Part shown: piece by piece, positions 40,697 through 50,416 of the stretch
Layout of the letters: every line of letters begins with the position of its first letter
How positions within the stretch are numbered: position 1 is the stretch's first letter
NCBI RefSeq assembly: GCF_003293745.1
Contig: NZ_PTLZ01000002.1
Coordinates: 496,001 to 560,000, forward strand
DNA length: 64,000 bases
Origin: Herminiimonas fonticola
Lineage (GTDB): Bacteria > Pseudomonadota > Gammaproteobacteria > Burkholderiales > Burkholderiaceae_D
Reading direction: 5' to 3'
The notes under the pieces: generated by a model
Databases searched by the model: none
Seen by the model: only the letters and a program-made list of their open reading frames with translations
What the model was told of the DNA's origin: nothing
Program-made: the position numbers and the translations under genes

Positions 40697-41557
40697 TTGT
40701 TAGTTATCATCGGATATATTGTCGTCCTCGCATCGGTTTTTGGGGGATTCGTACTGGCGGGTGGTCATATCGCTGCGTTGTTTCAACCCGTCGAATTATT
40801 GATGATTGGTGGAGCTGCAACCGGTGCATTTTTTGTCGGAAATAACGGTAAAGCGATCAAGGCAACGCTGAAGGCTTTGCCTAGTGTCCTCAAGGGCTCC
40901 AAATATACAAAATCCTTGTATATGGAATTGATGACACTGTTGTTTGAAATCCTGACCAAGGTGCGCAAGGAAGGTTTGATGTCGATTGAAGGTGATATCG
41001 ATGCTCCTGAAGAAAGCGCTATCTTCACCAAATATCCGGCCGTTCTGGCGGATCACCATATTATTGAGTTCATCACTGACTATCTGCGATTGATGGTGTC
41101 CGGGAATATGGACGCATTCCAGATTGAAAATTTGATGGACAACGAAATCGATACTCACCATGCTGAAGGTGAAATCCCTGTGCATTGCATTGCAAAACTG
41201 GGTGACGGTTTTCCGGCATTCGGTATTGTGGCGGCGGTTATGGGTGTGGTTCACACGATGGCGTCGGTCGGTTTGCCGCCGGCAGAACTGGGTATTTTGA
41301 TTGCGAATGCGCTGGTTGGTACCTTCCTCGGTATTTTATTGGCTTATGGTTTTGTGTCTCCAATATCCAGCGTACTCGAGCAAAAATTACACGAATCCTC
41401 TAAGGTTTTTCAATGTGTCAAAGTCACATTGCTGGCAAGCTTGAACGGTTATGCTCCGGCACTGGCAGTAGAGTTTGGTCGTAAGGTATTGTTTTCGACA
41501 GAACGTCCTTCTTTCAGCGAATTGGAAGAACACATCAAGCAATCGAAAACAAAATAA
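40697..41557 (+). CDS. motA: Flagellar stator protein MotA
   Basis: MotA and MotB form the proton channel that drives the flagellar motor. The 286-aa protein matches the long E. coli-type MotA: four transmembrane segments (first: LLVIIGYIVVLASVFGGFVLAGG), the large cytoplasmic loop with charged residues that meet FliG, and the conserved HAEGEIPVHCIAKLGDGFPAFGIVAAVMG. Translation appears to begin at TTG 40697 with CGGAG upstream. motB follows 55 bp later. Confidence 0.96.
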   Translation: MLVIIGYIVVLASVFGGFVLAGGHIAALFQPVELLMIGGAATGAFFVGNNGKAIKATLKALPSVLKGSKYTKSLYMELMTLLFEILTKVRKEGLMSIEGDIDAPEESAIFTKYPAVLADHHIIEFITDYLRLMVSGNMDAFQIENLMDNEIDTHHAEGEIPVHCIAKLGDGFPAFGIVAAVMGVVHTMASVGLPPAELGILIANALVGTFLGILLAYGFVSPISSVLEQKLHESSKVFQCVKVTLLASLNGYAPALAVEFGRKVLFSTERPSFSELEEHIKQSKTK

Positions 41558-41612
41558 ACAGATTCTTGATATATAAGAACTAAAGAAATAGAAGAACCTA
41601 GCGGAGACTTAG

Positions 41613-42659
41613 ATGGCTGACGAAGGACTCCGTCCCATTATCGTAAAACGTATCAAGAAATCCGGGGGCGGCCATCATGGCGGCACCTGGAAAATTGCCT
41701 ACGCCGATTTCGTGACCGCGATGATGGCGTTCTTCCTGCTGATGTGGTTGCTCGGCTCGACGACCAAAGGCAATTTGCAAGGGATCGCAGATTATTTCGC
41801 TACACCGTTGAAGGTGGCGATGGCGGGTGGTTCCGGCAGCGGTGACGCGACCAGTGTAATCAAGGGCGGCGGCAAGGACATGACGCGCATTGATGGTCAG
41901 CAAAAACAAGGTGACGATGCGACGCCAACCAAAAAGAGTAATTTGAAAGCGGCTGCCGCTGAGCTTGAGCGGCAAGAGATGGAGCGTCTTAAATCCCTGA
42001 AAGAGCGGATTGAAGAAGCCATCGATTCAAATCCCAGTTTGCGTCAGTATAAAAATCAGCTTTTGCTGGATATCACATCTGAAGGCCTGCGCATCCAGAT
42101 CGTTGATGAAAAAAACCGTCCCATGTTTGCCTTATCCAAGGCTGAACTGCAGCCATACACCAAAATTATCCTGCACGAGATTGCCAAAACACTCAACGAC
42201 ATTCCTAACCGGATCAGCTTGTCCGGGCATACCGATGCAACTCCGTATTCCAGTGGTGAAAAAAGCTATAGTAATTGGGAGCTTTCATCCGATCGGGCGA
42301 ATGCATCACGTCGAGAATTGATTGCGGGTGGTATGGCCGAGTCGAAAATGCTGCGCGTTGTTGGTCTGTCGTCTGCCGTGTTGTTTGATCCCACAGATCC
42401 ATTAAATCCGATTAATCGCCGCATTAGTATTATCGTGATGAATAAGAAAACAGAAGACTCCATCACCAAAGAAAATCGGACGGCAGAGGTAGCCGACGAG
42501 GAAACTGCAAAAGAGACAGTGGAAAAAGGTGTCAATATATCAGGCGTAGTCCAGCCTGCACCAGCGGCAGTGCCGAAACCGACTTCTGTTCCCGTTGCGC
42601 CCAAGCCGACAGCCAGCGCAACAGCTACGGCCGCCGCTGCAGCCGCTGCGGGAAAATAG
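41613..42659 (+). CDS. motB: Flagellar stator protein MotB
   Basis: MotB anchors the stator to peptidoglycan. It has a short basic N-terminus, one transmembrane helix with the proton-carrying aspartate Asp32 (YADFVTAMMAFFLLMWLLG), and an OmpA-like domain (ISLSGHTDATPYSSGEKSYS and NWELSSDRANASRREL). The 348-aa protein ends in a long Pro/Ala/Thr-rich tail. GCGGAG precedes the ATG. The CheZ-like gene starts 43 bp downstream. Confidence 0.96.
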   Translation: MADEGLRPIIVKRIKKSGGGHHGGTWKIAYADFVTAMMAFFLLMWLLGSTTKGNLQGIADYFATPLKVAMAGGSGSGDATSVIKGGGKDMTRIDGQQKQGDDATPTKKSNLKAAAAELERQEMERLKSLKERIEEAIDSNPSLRQYKNQLLLDITSEGLRIQIVDEKNRPMFALSKAELQPYTKIILHEIAKTLNDIPNRISLSGHTDATPYSSGEKSYSNWELSSDRANASRRELIAGGMAESKMLRVVGLSSAVLFDPTDPLNPINRRISIIVMNKKTEDSITKENRTAEVADEETAKETVEKGVNISGVVQPAPAAVPKPTSVPVAPKPTASATATAAAAAAAGK

Positions 42660-42702
42660 AAAATTAACGGCAAATAAACGAAATAATGACTGGGTCTTTC
42701 CC

Positions 42703-43251
42703 ATGACAATAAATAATTCGTTAGCGTCGAAAGTCACGGACCTTTTATCGGGTTTGTCTGATCACGGTAGACAACATCTGACAGAAGTAGAGACTGATCT
42801 GATTCAGACCAACGTTCTTCTCACGGAAGCGATTGAGAAGCTGAGCGCCAGTTTCATGGCGATTCATGCAGCAGTCACCGAACAGCAGCAGATGGTCGAT
42901 GCATTGGCGACGGGTGCAAGTGCCTCGTCCGAAGCCACGTTGGCATTGAAGGCAAAATCGGCACAAATTGATCAGCACGTGAATGCGGCGGTGACGGGTT
43001 TGCAATTTCAGGATATGACAAACCAGCTGATTAGCCGTACTTTGCGTCGTGTTGTTGGATTTCGCGATGTACTGGAAGTGACTGGGACCAGCAGTATTGC
43101 CATTCCTGTAAATGCGAGTAATGAGCAACTGCATGCAATGCTGAGCCAGATCAATGAAACGTTGAAGACGGAAAGCCAGGACCTGGAAAAAGAATTATGG
43201 AAGGCCGTTTGTCAGACGCACATGGAGAGCGGAGACATTGAGCTGTTTTGA
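42703..43251 (+). CDS. Helical chemotaxis protein with a CheZ-like DxxxQ motif
   Basis: This 182-aa protein starts at ATG 42703; the frame is open upstream inside motB. It appears all-helical. LQFQDMTNQLISRTLRRV at 100-117 resembles the CheZ active-site segment (QDFQDLTGQVIKKV in the CheZ encoded at 49688-50353), with Asp104 and Gln108 matching the catalytic Asp and Gln. The C-terminus GDIELF (177-182) is also the end of CheD in this cluster. It lies between motB and cheY1. I infer a second CheY-P phosphatase or a CheY-binding adaptor. Overall similarity to CheZ is low, so it could be only a structural relative. Confidence 0.65.
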   Translation: MTINNSLASKVTDLLSGLSDHGRQHLTEVETDLIQTNVLLTEAIEKLSASFMAIHAAVTEQQQMVDALATGASASSEATLALKAKSAQIDQHVNAAVTGLQFQDMTNQLISRTLRRVVGFRDVLEVTGTSSIAIPVNASNEQLHAMLSQINETLKTESQDLEKELWKAVCQTHMESGDIELF

Positions 43252-43313
43252 TCGGCGAAAAAATTTGGATTAGCGGGCTTAAAAACCTGAAACGTGTATT
43301 AGCAGGAGTAAAA

Positions 43314-43679
43314 ATGGCAAAGACAATATTGGCGGTCGACGATTCTGCTTCATTACGGCAGATGGTGGTTTTCAGCTTGCGTGCTGCAGGCTATCAGGTC
43401 ACCGAAGCGGTAGACGGACAAGATGGGCTGGACAAGGCGCAAGCACAGATTTTTGATCTGGTGCTGACTGATCAAAACATGCCGCGCATGGACGGTTTTT
43501 CCTTGATTCGTGCCTTACGCGCATTGCCAACTTATCAGAAGGTGCCGATTCTGATGCTGACGACGGAATCCAGTGATGAGATGAAAGCCAAGGGACGGGC
43601 GGCAGGTGCAAATGGTTGGCTGGTTAAGCCGTTTGACCCGCAACGCTTGACTGAGGTCGTGAAAAAAGTCATAGGCTGA
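43314..43679 (+). CDS. CheY-like response regulator (CheY1)
   Basis: A single receiver domain of 121 aa from ATG 43314, which follows AGGAG. The acidic pocket is DD at residues 9-10, the phosphoacceptor is Asp53 (LTDQNMPRMDG), the conserved Thr is in MLTTES, and the Lys in LVKPFD. It has no output domain. It stands directly before cheA, and a second cheY is at 49288. Which one binds the motor cannot be told from sequence alone; the distal cheY sits next to cheZ. Confidence 0.88.
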   Translation: MAKTILAVDDSASLRQMVVFSLRAAGYQVTEAVDGQDGLDKAQAQIFDLVLTDQNMPRMDGFSLIRALRALPTYQKVPILMLTTESSDEMKAKGRAAGANGWLVKPFDPQRLTEVVKKVIG

Positions 43680-43729
43680 CACGCGATGCGCGTAAGCATT
43701 ATCACGAGCATAAAAACCGGAGTGGAATA

Positions 43730-45883
43730 ATGACCATCGATATGAGTCAGTTCTTCCAGGTGTTTTTCGACGAGACCGAAGAACTGCTGGCGGAGATGGA
43801 AAAATTGTTGTTGGCGGTCGACGTATCAGCTCCTGATGCGGAAGACCTGAACGCGATTTTTCGTGCCGCACATTCTATCAAGGGTGGTGCTGCCACGTTT
43901 GGTATTACCGATCTGACTGAAATAACGCACGTGCTGGAAACCTTGCTGGATCGCATACGCAAAGGCGAGATGGCACTGGTGGCTGAGCATGTCGATGCTT
44001 TTTTGTCGGCCAAAGATATTTTGAAAATGCAGCTGGATGGTCACAGGTTGCACACGCCAGTCGATCTCGACGCTGTTGCCGAAGTGCGCATGATTCTGGA
44101 AGCGCTGTCGCAGGACGAGGCGGCTGCACCGGTACAAGCATCTGCTGCTGTGACGACAGGTTCAGCAGCGACATCGCCAGTGCGTACTGATAGACGCTTT
44201 CGTATCGAATTGCCCCAGGTTCCTCCACGCGACGTGGAAGCGCTGGCTGCAGAGCTGGGCTTGCTCGGTGAAATTAGTCAGGATGTATTGCCGGATCAAC
44301 GCGCATTCTTCATTCTGAGTACGCATGAAGGGCCGGATGACATTATTGCGATCTGCTCTTTCATTCTCGATCCGCAAGACCTCAAAATTACCGAAGAATC
44401 CGTACCTGTATCGGCGGGCACCAAGCTGTCGATTGATGAGCGCAGTCAGGCCGAGGAGAAGCAGGGTTTTGGTTTCTTTGAGCCACTGCATTCCACCATT
44501 GCGATCAAGGATCAGGAAAACGAACAAGGCTACGGCTTCTTTGCACCATTCGTGCCGCTGGATATAGCGCCACCCGCAGCAAGCAAAGCAGCGGATTCCG
44601 AAGATGATGATGCCGATGAAACGCCTCACGCCATTGTTGCCACAGATAAAAAACCTGCCGTTAAACGTGATGCAGATAAAATAGTAAACAGCGCAGAATC
44701 ATCGTCTATCCGCGTTGGTATAGAAAAAGTCGATCAGTTGATCAACCTGGTTGGCGAACTGGTGATCACGCAGGCCATGATTGAACAGCGTACGGATTCG
44801 CTCGACCCCATGCTGCATGAACGTTTGCTAAATAGTGTGACGCAACTGACGCGCAATACCCGCGATTTGCAGGAAGCCGTGATGTCCATACGCATGATGC
44901 CTATGGATTATGTGTTCTCCCGTTTCCCGCGCATGGTGCGTGATCTCGCGGCCAAGCTGGGCAAGAAGGTTGACTTTGTGACCCATGGTGCGGCGACTGA
45001 GCTCGACAAGGGTTTGATTGAACGCATTGTTGATCCTTTGACGCACCTGGTACGTAACAGTATCGATCACGGGATTGAAATGCCTGAGGTTCGGGCGGCG
45101 GCAGGCAAGGCGCCTGCCGGTCAGCTTGCACTCTCTGCCGGCCATCAGGGCGGCAACATCATGATTGAGGTGAGCGATGATGGCGGTGGTTTGAGCCGTG
45201 ACAGAATTCTCGCCAAAGCGAAACAGCAGGGGATGGATGTTTCTGATGACATGCCGGATGAAGAAGTCTGGCAATTGATTTTTGCACCTGGATTTTCAAC
45301 TGCAGAAGCGGTGACCGATGTGTCCGGCCGCGGTGTCGGGATGGATGTCGTCAAACGAAATATCACTGCCATGGGCGGTGTGGTCGATATTCGTTCCAGC
45401 AAGGGCTTTGGTACGACTATCTCGATTTCATTACCTTTGACCTTGGCTATTCTGGATGGCATGTCGATCAGGGTGGGTGAGGAGATCTACATTCTGCCTT
45501 TGGGCTATGTAGTGGAATCCTTGCAACCTGAATCGAATGATGTGAAGGAAATCAGCGGGCAGGGTACAGTGGTCAAGGTACGCGGGGATTACCTGCCTTT
45601 GATCCCCTTGTACAAAATGTTCGATATAGAACCACGGTTTACCGACCCATCAGAAGGCATAGTGGTTATTCTGGAGTCGGAAGGACGTAAAGCAGCTTTG
45701 TTTATCGACGATCTGGTCGGGCAGCAGCAAGTCGTAGTCAAGAATCTGGAGTCGAACTATCGCAAGGTCGCCGGTATCTCGGGTGCCACCATTCTGGGTG
45801 ATGGCGGTGTGTCCTTGATCATCGATGTAGCAGCATTACTGCGTTCAAGCCGTCAGTTGAACGATGAATCCATTTATTCCTGA
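43730..45883 (+). CDS. cheA: Chemotaxis histidine kinase CheA
   Basis: CheA phosphorylates CheY and CheB in response to receptors. The 717-aa protein has P1 with phospho-His48 ([15 protein letters not shown]), a P2-like domain at about 155-225, then a linker with two similar motifs, QGFGFFEP (245-252) and QGYGFFAP (266-273). The P3 dimerisation helices follow, then the P4 kinase with [11 protein letters not shown] (N box), [10 protein letters not shown] (G1) and GRGVGMDVV (G2), and the P5 CheW-like domain. It is 50 bp after cheY1 and 14 bp before cheW. Confidence 0.96.
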   Translation: MTIDMSQFFQVFFDETEELLAEMEKLLLAVDVSAPDAEDLNAIFRAAHSIKGGAATFGITDLTEITHVLETLLDRIRKGEMALVAEHVDAFLSAKDILKMQLDGHRLHTPVDLDAVAEVRMILEALSQDEAAAPVQASAAVTTGSAATSPVRTDRRFRIELPQVPPRDVEALAAELGLLGEISQDVLPDQRAFFILSTHEGPDDIIAICSFILDPQDLKITEESVPVSAGTKLSIDERSQAEEKQGFGFFEPLHSTIAIKDQENEQGYGFFAPFVPLDIAPPAASKAADSEDDDADETPHAIVATDKKPAVKRDADKIVNSAESSSIRVGIEKVDQLINLVGELVITQAMIEQRTDSLDPMLHERLLNSVTQLTRNTRDLQEAVMSIRMMPMDYVFSRFPRMVRDLAAKLGKKVDFVTHGAATELDKGLIERIVDPLTHLVRNSIDHGIEMPEVRAAAGKAPAGQLALSAGHQGGNIMIEVSDDGGGLSRDRILAKAKQQGMDVSDDMPDEEVWQLIFAPGFSTAEAVTDVSGRGVGMDVVKRNITAMGGVVDIRSSKGFGTTISISLPLTLAILDGMSIRVGEEIYILPLGYVVESLQPESNDVKEISGQGTVVKVRGDYLPLIPLYKMFDIEPRFTDPSEGIVVILESEGRKAALFIDDLVGQQQVVVKNLESNYRKVAGISGATILGDGGVSLIIDVAALLRSSRQLNDESIYS

Positions 45884-45897
45884 ATAGGAGAACTCTC

Positions 45898-46389
45898 ATG
45901 ATTCACAATGTAAAAGACAATACGACAGGCGCTGAAACCGGAAATGAATTCCTTGCCTTTACCCTGGGCAAAGAAGAATACGGCATTGATATTTTGAAGG
46001 TGCAGGAAATTCGCGGTTATGAAGCCGTGACCCGTATTGCGAATGCGCCGGAGTTCGTTAAAGGCGTCGTGAACTTGCGCGGCATCATCGTGCCTATCGT
46101 CGACATGCGCATCAAGTTCAATCTGGGTGAGCCAACCTATGACCAATTCACAGTGGTCATCATTCTGAATATCGGTGGACGTGTGGTTGGGATGGTAGTG
46201 GATAGTGTTTCTGACGTAATTACCTTGTCGCCAGAGCAGATCAAACCAGCACCGGAAATGGGTACTGCTTTCAATACTGATTACCTGATTGGTTTGGGCA
46301 CACTGGATGAACGCATGCTGATTCTGGTTGATATCGATAAATTGATGTCCAGCGAAGAAATGGGCTTGATTGAAAAAATTGCTGCATAA
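45898..46389 (+). CDS. cheW: Chemotaxis coupling protein CheW
   Basis: CheW links CheA to chemoreceptors in the array. The 163-aa protein shows [38 protein letters not shown] and [19 protein letters not shown], the standard core. TAGGAG precedes the ATG. In many bacteria a receptor gene follows cheW, but here cheR follows after 136 bp, and no receptor gene is in the window. Confidence 0.96.
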   Translation: MIHNVKDNTTGAETGNEFLAFTLGKEEYGIDILKVQEIRGYEAVTRIANAPEFVKGVVNLRGIIVPIVDMRIKFNLGEPTYDQFTVVIILNIGGRVVGMVVDSVSDVITLSPEQIKPAPEMGTAFNTDYLIGLGTLDERMLILVDIDKLMSSEEMGLIEKIAA

Positions 46390-46525
46390 GATTGATAAAA
46401 TTTAAATTCGCAAGATTGGAATTAAGCAGATTCAAAAATCGACTGTGAAAAACAGCGTATGCAGTTTTTGGAGGTCACATATTCATGCGCTATGAATATG
46501 CAAAAGGCAAAAGGAAATCAGCAGT

Positions 46526-47401
46526 ATGAAACCGAATTCTCAAGCAAGACCAGAAGGCTCCAAAGAGTTCGAATTCACGGCACGCGACTTTGAGCGGGTG
46601 CGTTCGCTGATTTATAAAAAGGCCGGTATCGCTCTGGCCGAGAGCAAACAGGAAATGGTCTATAGTCGCCTGGCGCGTCGCTTGCGTGCAACCGGTATAG
46701 GATCGTTCGTCACTTATCTGGACAAGCTGGAGCAGGGTGGCGATGCTGAGGAGTGGGAGGCATTCACCAATGCCTTGACGACCAACCTCACATCGTTTTT
46801 CCGCGAATCCCATCACTTCCCGATTCTTGCCGAGCACCTGAAAAAAGTAAAAGAGCCTATCGAAATCTGGTGTTCTGCCGCGTCTACCGGCGAAGAACCG
46901 TATTCAATTGCGATGACGGCTTGCGAAGCATTCAATACCTTGACGCCACCAGTTCGCATCATTGCGACCGACATTGATACCAATGTCTTGAACACGGGAG
47001 CCAACGGCGTTTATTCGATAGATCGTCTCGACAAGATGTCGCCAGAACGCGCCAAGAAATTTTTCTTGCGTGGTAAAGGTGAACGCGAAGGTCTGGTACG
47101 TGTGCGTCCCGAACTACGGCAGATGATCACTTTTAAACAGGTGAATCTGCTGGCCGACAATTGGGGCATCAATACGCAATTCGACGTGATATTTTGTCGC
47201 AACGTGATGATTTATTTTGATAAGCCCACACAAGGAAAAATTCTGGATCGTTTTGCACCGTTAATGAAACCCGACGGTTTGTTATTTGCAGGCCATTCCG
47301 AGAATTTCCTGTACGTGAGTGATGCATTCAAGTTACGTGGAAAGACAGTCTACGAACTGGATCCGGAGAAAAAAGCGCGCGCCCAGTTGCGCAGGGCATG
47401 A
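46526..47401 (+). CDS. cheR: Chemoreceptor glutamate methyltransferase CheR
   Basis: CheR methylates receptor glutamates with SAM for adaptation. The 291-aa protein has an N-terminal helical domain ([20 protein letters not shown]), the [14 protein letters not shown] segment, the SAM motif [16 protein letters not shown], and [25 protein letters not shown] precedes ATG 46526. cheD begins 10 bp later. Confidence 0.96.
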   Translation: MKPNSQARPEGSKEFEFTARDFERVRSLIYKKAGIALAESKQEMVYSRLARRLRATGIGSFVTYLDKLEQGGDAEEWEAFTNALTTNLTSFFRESHHFPILAEHLKKVKEPIEIWCSAASTGEEPYSIAMTACEAFNTLTPPVRIIATDIDTNVLNTGANGVYSIDRLDKMSPERAKKFFLRGKGEREGLVRVRPELRQMITFKQVNLLADNWGINTQFDVIFCRNVMIYFDKPTQGKILDRFAPLMKPDGLLFAGHSENFLYVSDAFKLRGKTVYELDPEKKARAQLRRA

Positions 47402-47411
47402 GATAGAACTT

Positions 47412-48023
47412 ATGAACGAATTGACCAAAGAACACTTCGCCACGAATGTCTATTACGACCGGACCTTCGATCGCGACGCGGCCAAAATTCTGCCGGGTGA
47501 GTATTACTACACGGGCAAGGACATGCTGATCGTCACTGTGCTGGGTTCGTGCGTCTCCGCTTGTATACGTGATCGCATAACGGGCGTGGGGGGCATGAAT
47601 CATTTCATGCTGCCGGATGGTGGGGGTGATGCGGACAGTCCGATTTCTGCATCGGCGCGCTACGGTACATATGCGATGGAAGTCTTGATCAATGATTTGC
47701 TGAAGGCGGGCGCAAAGCGCGAAAATCTGGAAGCAAAAGTGTTTGGCGGCGGCGCTGTGCTGCGCGGATTTTCATCGATGAATGTGGGCGAACGCAATGC
47801 CCAGTTTGTTCGTGATTTCCTCAAGATTGAAAACATTCGGGTTGTCGCTGAAGATTTGAACGATATTCATCCGCGCAAGGTTTATTACTTCCCGCGTAGC
47901 GGCAAGGTACTCGTCAAGAAACTTAAACAATTGAATAACAATACTCTAGTCAACCGCGAAGAGGATTACGCGAATCGCTTGCAGACAAACAATGTCGCTG
48001 GCGATATCGAGCTGTTTTCCTGA
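47412..48023 (+). CDS. cheD: Chemoreceptor glutamine deamidase CheD
   Basis: CheD converts receptor glutamines to glutamates. ATG 47412 gives 203 aa; the frame is open further upstream inside cheR. The catalytic cysteine is in [13 protein letters not shown] and the histidine in [15 protein letters not shown] follows. Beyond the usual CheD core, the last ~40 residues end in AGDIELFS, sharing GDIELF with the CheZ-like protein encoded at 42703-43251. It lies between cheR and cheB. Confidence 0.94.
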   Translation: MNELTKEHFATNVYYDRTFDRDAAKILPGEYYYTGKDMLIVTVLGSCVSACIRDRITGVGGMNHFMLPDGGGDADSPISASARYGTYAMEVLINDLLKAGAKRENLEAKVFGGGAVLRGFSSMNVGERNAQFVRDFLKIENIRVVAEDLNDIHPRKVYYFPRSGKVLVKKLKQLNNNTLVNREEDYANRLQTNNVAGDIELFS

Positions 48024-48064
48024 TTGCATATACCTCAATAAAAATAGTTTTGATTAGGCACGGT

Positions 48065-49141
48065 ATGAAAATAAAAGTATTGATTGTGGACGACTCGGCG
48101 TTGATCCGCAGCGTGATGAAAGAGATCATCAATAGTCAGCCCGATATGGAAGTGGTAGGCGTGGCGCCGGACCCGATTGTGGCACGCGATTTGATCAAGC
48201 AGACCAATCCCGACGTGTTGACGCTGGACGTCGAGATGCCGCGCATGGATGGTCTCGATTTCCTTGAAAAATTGATGCGCTTGCGCCCCATGCCTGTTGT
48301 GATGGTGTCGTCATTAACGGAGCGTGGTTCGGAAATTACCCTGCGCGCGCTGGAGCTTGGTGCTGTCGATTTCGTGACCAAGCCCAAGATGTCGATTCAG
48401 AGCGGCATGCTGGAATACACAGAAATGATCGCGGATAAAATCCGCGCTGCGTCCAAGGCACGCATCAAGCCGCGCCAGATTACTCCAGCAGACTCAAACA
48501 AGGCTGGCGAGGGTGTGTTGCCGTTAATTCGCAATCCGCTGACCAGTAGTGAAAAATTGATCATCATAGGTGCATCTACCGGTGGCACAGAGGCGATCAA
48601 GGATTTCCTGATGCAAATGCCGTCTGATTGTCCGGGCATTTTGATCACTCAGCATATGCCACCTGGCTTTACCAAGTCGTTCGCACAGCGCCTCGATAAC
48701 TTGTGCAAAATTGATGTGAAAGAATCAGAAGGTGGCGAACGTGTTTTGCCGGGGCACGCCTACCTTGCGCCTGGACATTCGCATTTGCAACTGGTGCGTA
48801 GCGGCGCCAATTACATGACACAAATCGATCAGGGGCCACCGGTGAATCGTCATCGTCCATCGGTTGATGTACTGTTTCACTCGGCTGCAGTGCATGCCGG
48901 TAAAAATGCTGTAGGCGTAATTCTTACCGGCATGGGTAAGGATGGCGCATTAGGCATGCTGGAAATGAAAAATGCAGGTGCTTATAATTTTGCGCAGGAC
49001 GAAGCCTCCTGTGTCGTGTTCGGTATGCCGCGCGAGGCGATCGCCGTTGGTGCGACGCATGAAGTCGGGTCCTTGAATTCATTGCCGGGCATGGTTTTAG
49101 GCTATCTTGCAACACATGGTAGCCGCGCCTTGCGTGTATAA
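48065..49141 (+). CDS. cheB: Chemotaxis methylesterase CheB
   Basis: CheB removes methyl groups from receptors and is activated by phosphorylation. From ATG 48065 it has 358 aa. The receiver domain has Asp55 ([12 protein letters not shown]). After a linker, the esterase domain shows [12 protein letters not shown] (catalytic Ser), [13 protein letters not shown] (His) and [11 protein letters not shown] (Asp). It follows cheD by 41 bp. An in-frame start at 48050 is possible but less likely. Confidence 0.96.
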   Translation: MKIKVLIVDDSALIRSVMKEIINSQPDMEVVGVAPDPIVARDLIKQTNPDVLTLDVEMPRMDGLDFLEKLMRLRPMPVVMVSSLTERGSEITLRALELGAVDFVTKPKMSIQSGMLEYTEMIADKIRAASKARIKPRQITPADSNKAGEGVLPLIRNPLTSSEKLIIIGASTGGTEAIKDFLMQMPSDCPGILITQHMPPGFTKSFAQRLDNLCKIDVKESEGGERVLPGHAYLAPGHSHLQLVRSGANYMTQIDQGPPVNRHRPSVDVLFHSAAVHAGKNAVGVILTGMGKDGALGMLEMKNAGAYNFAQDEASCVVFGMPREAIAVGATHEVGSLNSLPGMVLGYLATHGSRALRV

Positions 49142-49287
49142 ACCAAGGTATGCTGTTGCTGTGGTGGAAATCTTCCAACTCTGCAGCATCATCAGTGCAT
49201 AATAGTAGTGTTCGAAAGATGGCAATTTAAAGCGAGTCCGATCACTTTTAAGATCGATAATGATTCAAAGAATTAATGGAGTAATTC

Positions 49288-49686
49288 ATGGCAGGTCCAA
49301 ACACCAAATTTTTAGTCGTCGATGATTTTTCAACAATGCGTCGTATCGTCCGCAATCTTTTGAAAGAGTTGGGCTATACCAATGTTGATGAAGCTGAAGA
49401 CGGTGCAATGGCACTGGCCAAGCTGAGAAGCGAACACTTCGATTTCGTCGTATCCGACTGGAATATGCCGAACATGGATGGTTTGACGATGTTGCAAAAC
49501 ATTCGTGCCGATCCAGCGCTGTCCAAGTTGCCGGTTCTCATGGTGACAGCCGAAGCGAAGAAAGAAAACATTATTGCAGCGGCACAAGCCGGCGCTAATG
49601 GCTATGTAGTGAAGCCATTTACTGCCGCGACTCTGGACGAAAAACTCGCGAAGATTTTCGAAAAACTGGCTGCTGCCGGAGCTTGA
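49288..49686 (+). CDS. cheY: Chemotaxis response regulator CheY (next to cheZ)
   Basis: A 132-aa receiver protein that, when phosphorylated, binds the flagellar switch. The pocket is [16 protein letters not shown] (Asp12/Asp13), phosphoacceptor Asp57 in [12 protein letters not shown] as in E. coli CheY, Thr in MVTAEA, and Lys in VVKPFT. TGGAGT precedes the ATG, and a 146-bp gap upstream may hold a promoter. cheZ starts one base after its stop, which marks this as the orthologue of E. coli CheY. Confidence 0.95.
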   Translation: MAGPNTKFLVVDDFSTMRRIVRNLLKELGYTNVDEAEDGAMALAKLRSEHFDFVVSDWNMPNMDGLTMLQNIRADPALSKLPVLMVTAEAKKENIIAAAQAGANGYVVKPFTAATLDEKLAKIFEKLAAAGA

Positions 49687-49687
49687 G

Positions 49688-50353
49688 TTGAGCACGACCT
49701 TACGTGCAGAATTGACGCCTTCAGAAATGGCTGGCGCGGGCGGAGATATCTCGCATGACGAGGTATTGTCGCGCGTCGGTCACATGACACGTTCCTTGCA
49801 CGACAGCTTGCGCGGTCTGGGCTTCGATCAATTGATCGCGAGTGCATCGCACGATATTCCTGATGCACGTGATCGCCTGGATTACGTAGCGCGCATGACG
49901 GAGCAGGCAGCACAACGCGTGTTGAATGCGACCGAAGCAGCCGGCCCCTTGCAGGATCGTATTCAATCCGACGCTGCCAGCATGGCGAGCGAATGGCAGC
50001 AGACCTTGCAGGGTGCTTTTTCAGAAGAAAAATACCGTGCAATGGCGGCACGTACCGTTTCCTATCTGGACCAGACCCAAGGAGCAACGGCGGAAACCAA
50101 GCAGCATCTGATGAATATCATGATGGCGCAGGATTTTCAGGATTTGACAGGGCAGGTCATCAAAAAAGTAACCGAGTTGGCGCACGGTCTGGAGCAGCAA
50201 CTGCTGCAATTGCTGGTTGACTATGCACCGCCGGAAATCAAGCGCGAAGTGGATACTGGTTTGCTGAACGGGCCACAAATCAATCCGACTGGTAATGATG
50301 TTGTTGGCAGTCAGGCGCAGGTAGACGATTTACTCGATAGTCTGGGCTTTTAA
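49688..50353 (+). CDS. cheZ: CheY-P phosphatase CheZ
   Basis: CheZ dephosphorylates CheY-P. The 221-aa helical protein has MAQDFQDLTGQVIKKV with Asp152 and Gln156, the catalytic Asp/Gln pair of the family, and ends in the CheY-binding helix VDDLLDSLGF, almost as in E. coli. It begins at TTG 49688, one base after the cheY stop, so translation is probably coupled. An HDOD gene follows 63 bp later. Confidence 0.95.
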   Translation: MSTTLRAELTPSEMAGAGGDISHDEVLSRVGHMTRSLHDSLRGLGFDQLIASASHDIPDARDRLDYVARMTEQAAQRVLNATEAAGPLQDRIQSDAASMASEWQQTLQGAFSEEKYRAMAARTVSYLDQTQGATAETKQHLMNIMMAQDFQDLTGQVIKKVTELAHGLEQQLLQLLVDYAPPEIKREVDTGLLNGPQINPTGNDVVGSQAQVDDLLDSLGF

Positions 50354-50416
50354 TACACAGGGTCGGCAGTTTTTGCGGCTCTTTTTGTTTTGGTTTTTTC
50401 CTTTCTCATCACCTCC

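Noticed and set aside
49220-49260. A TTAAAG ... GATCGATAA pattern before cheY that looks like a sigma-28 promoter
   Set aside because: The distance between the two halves is about twice the required spacing.
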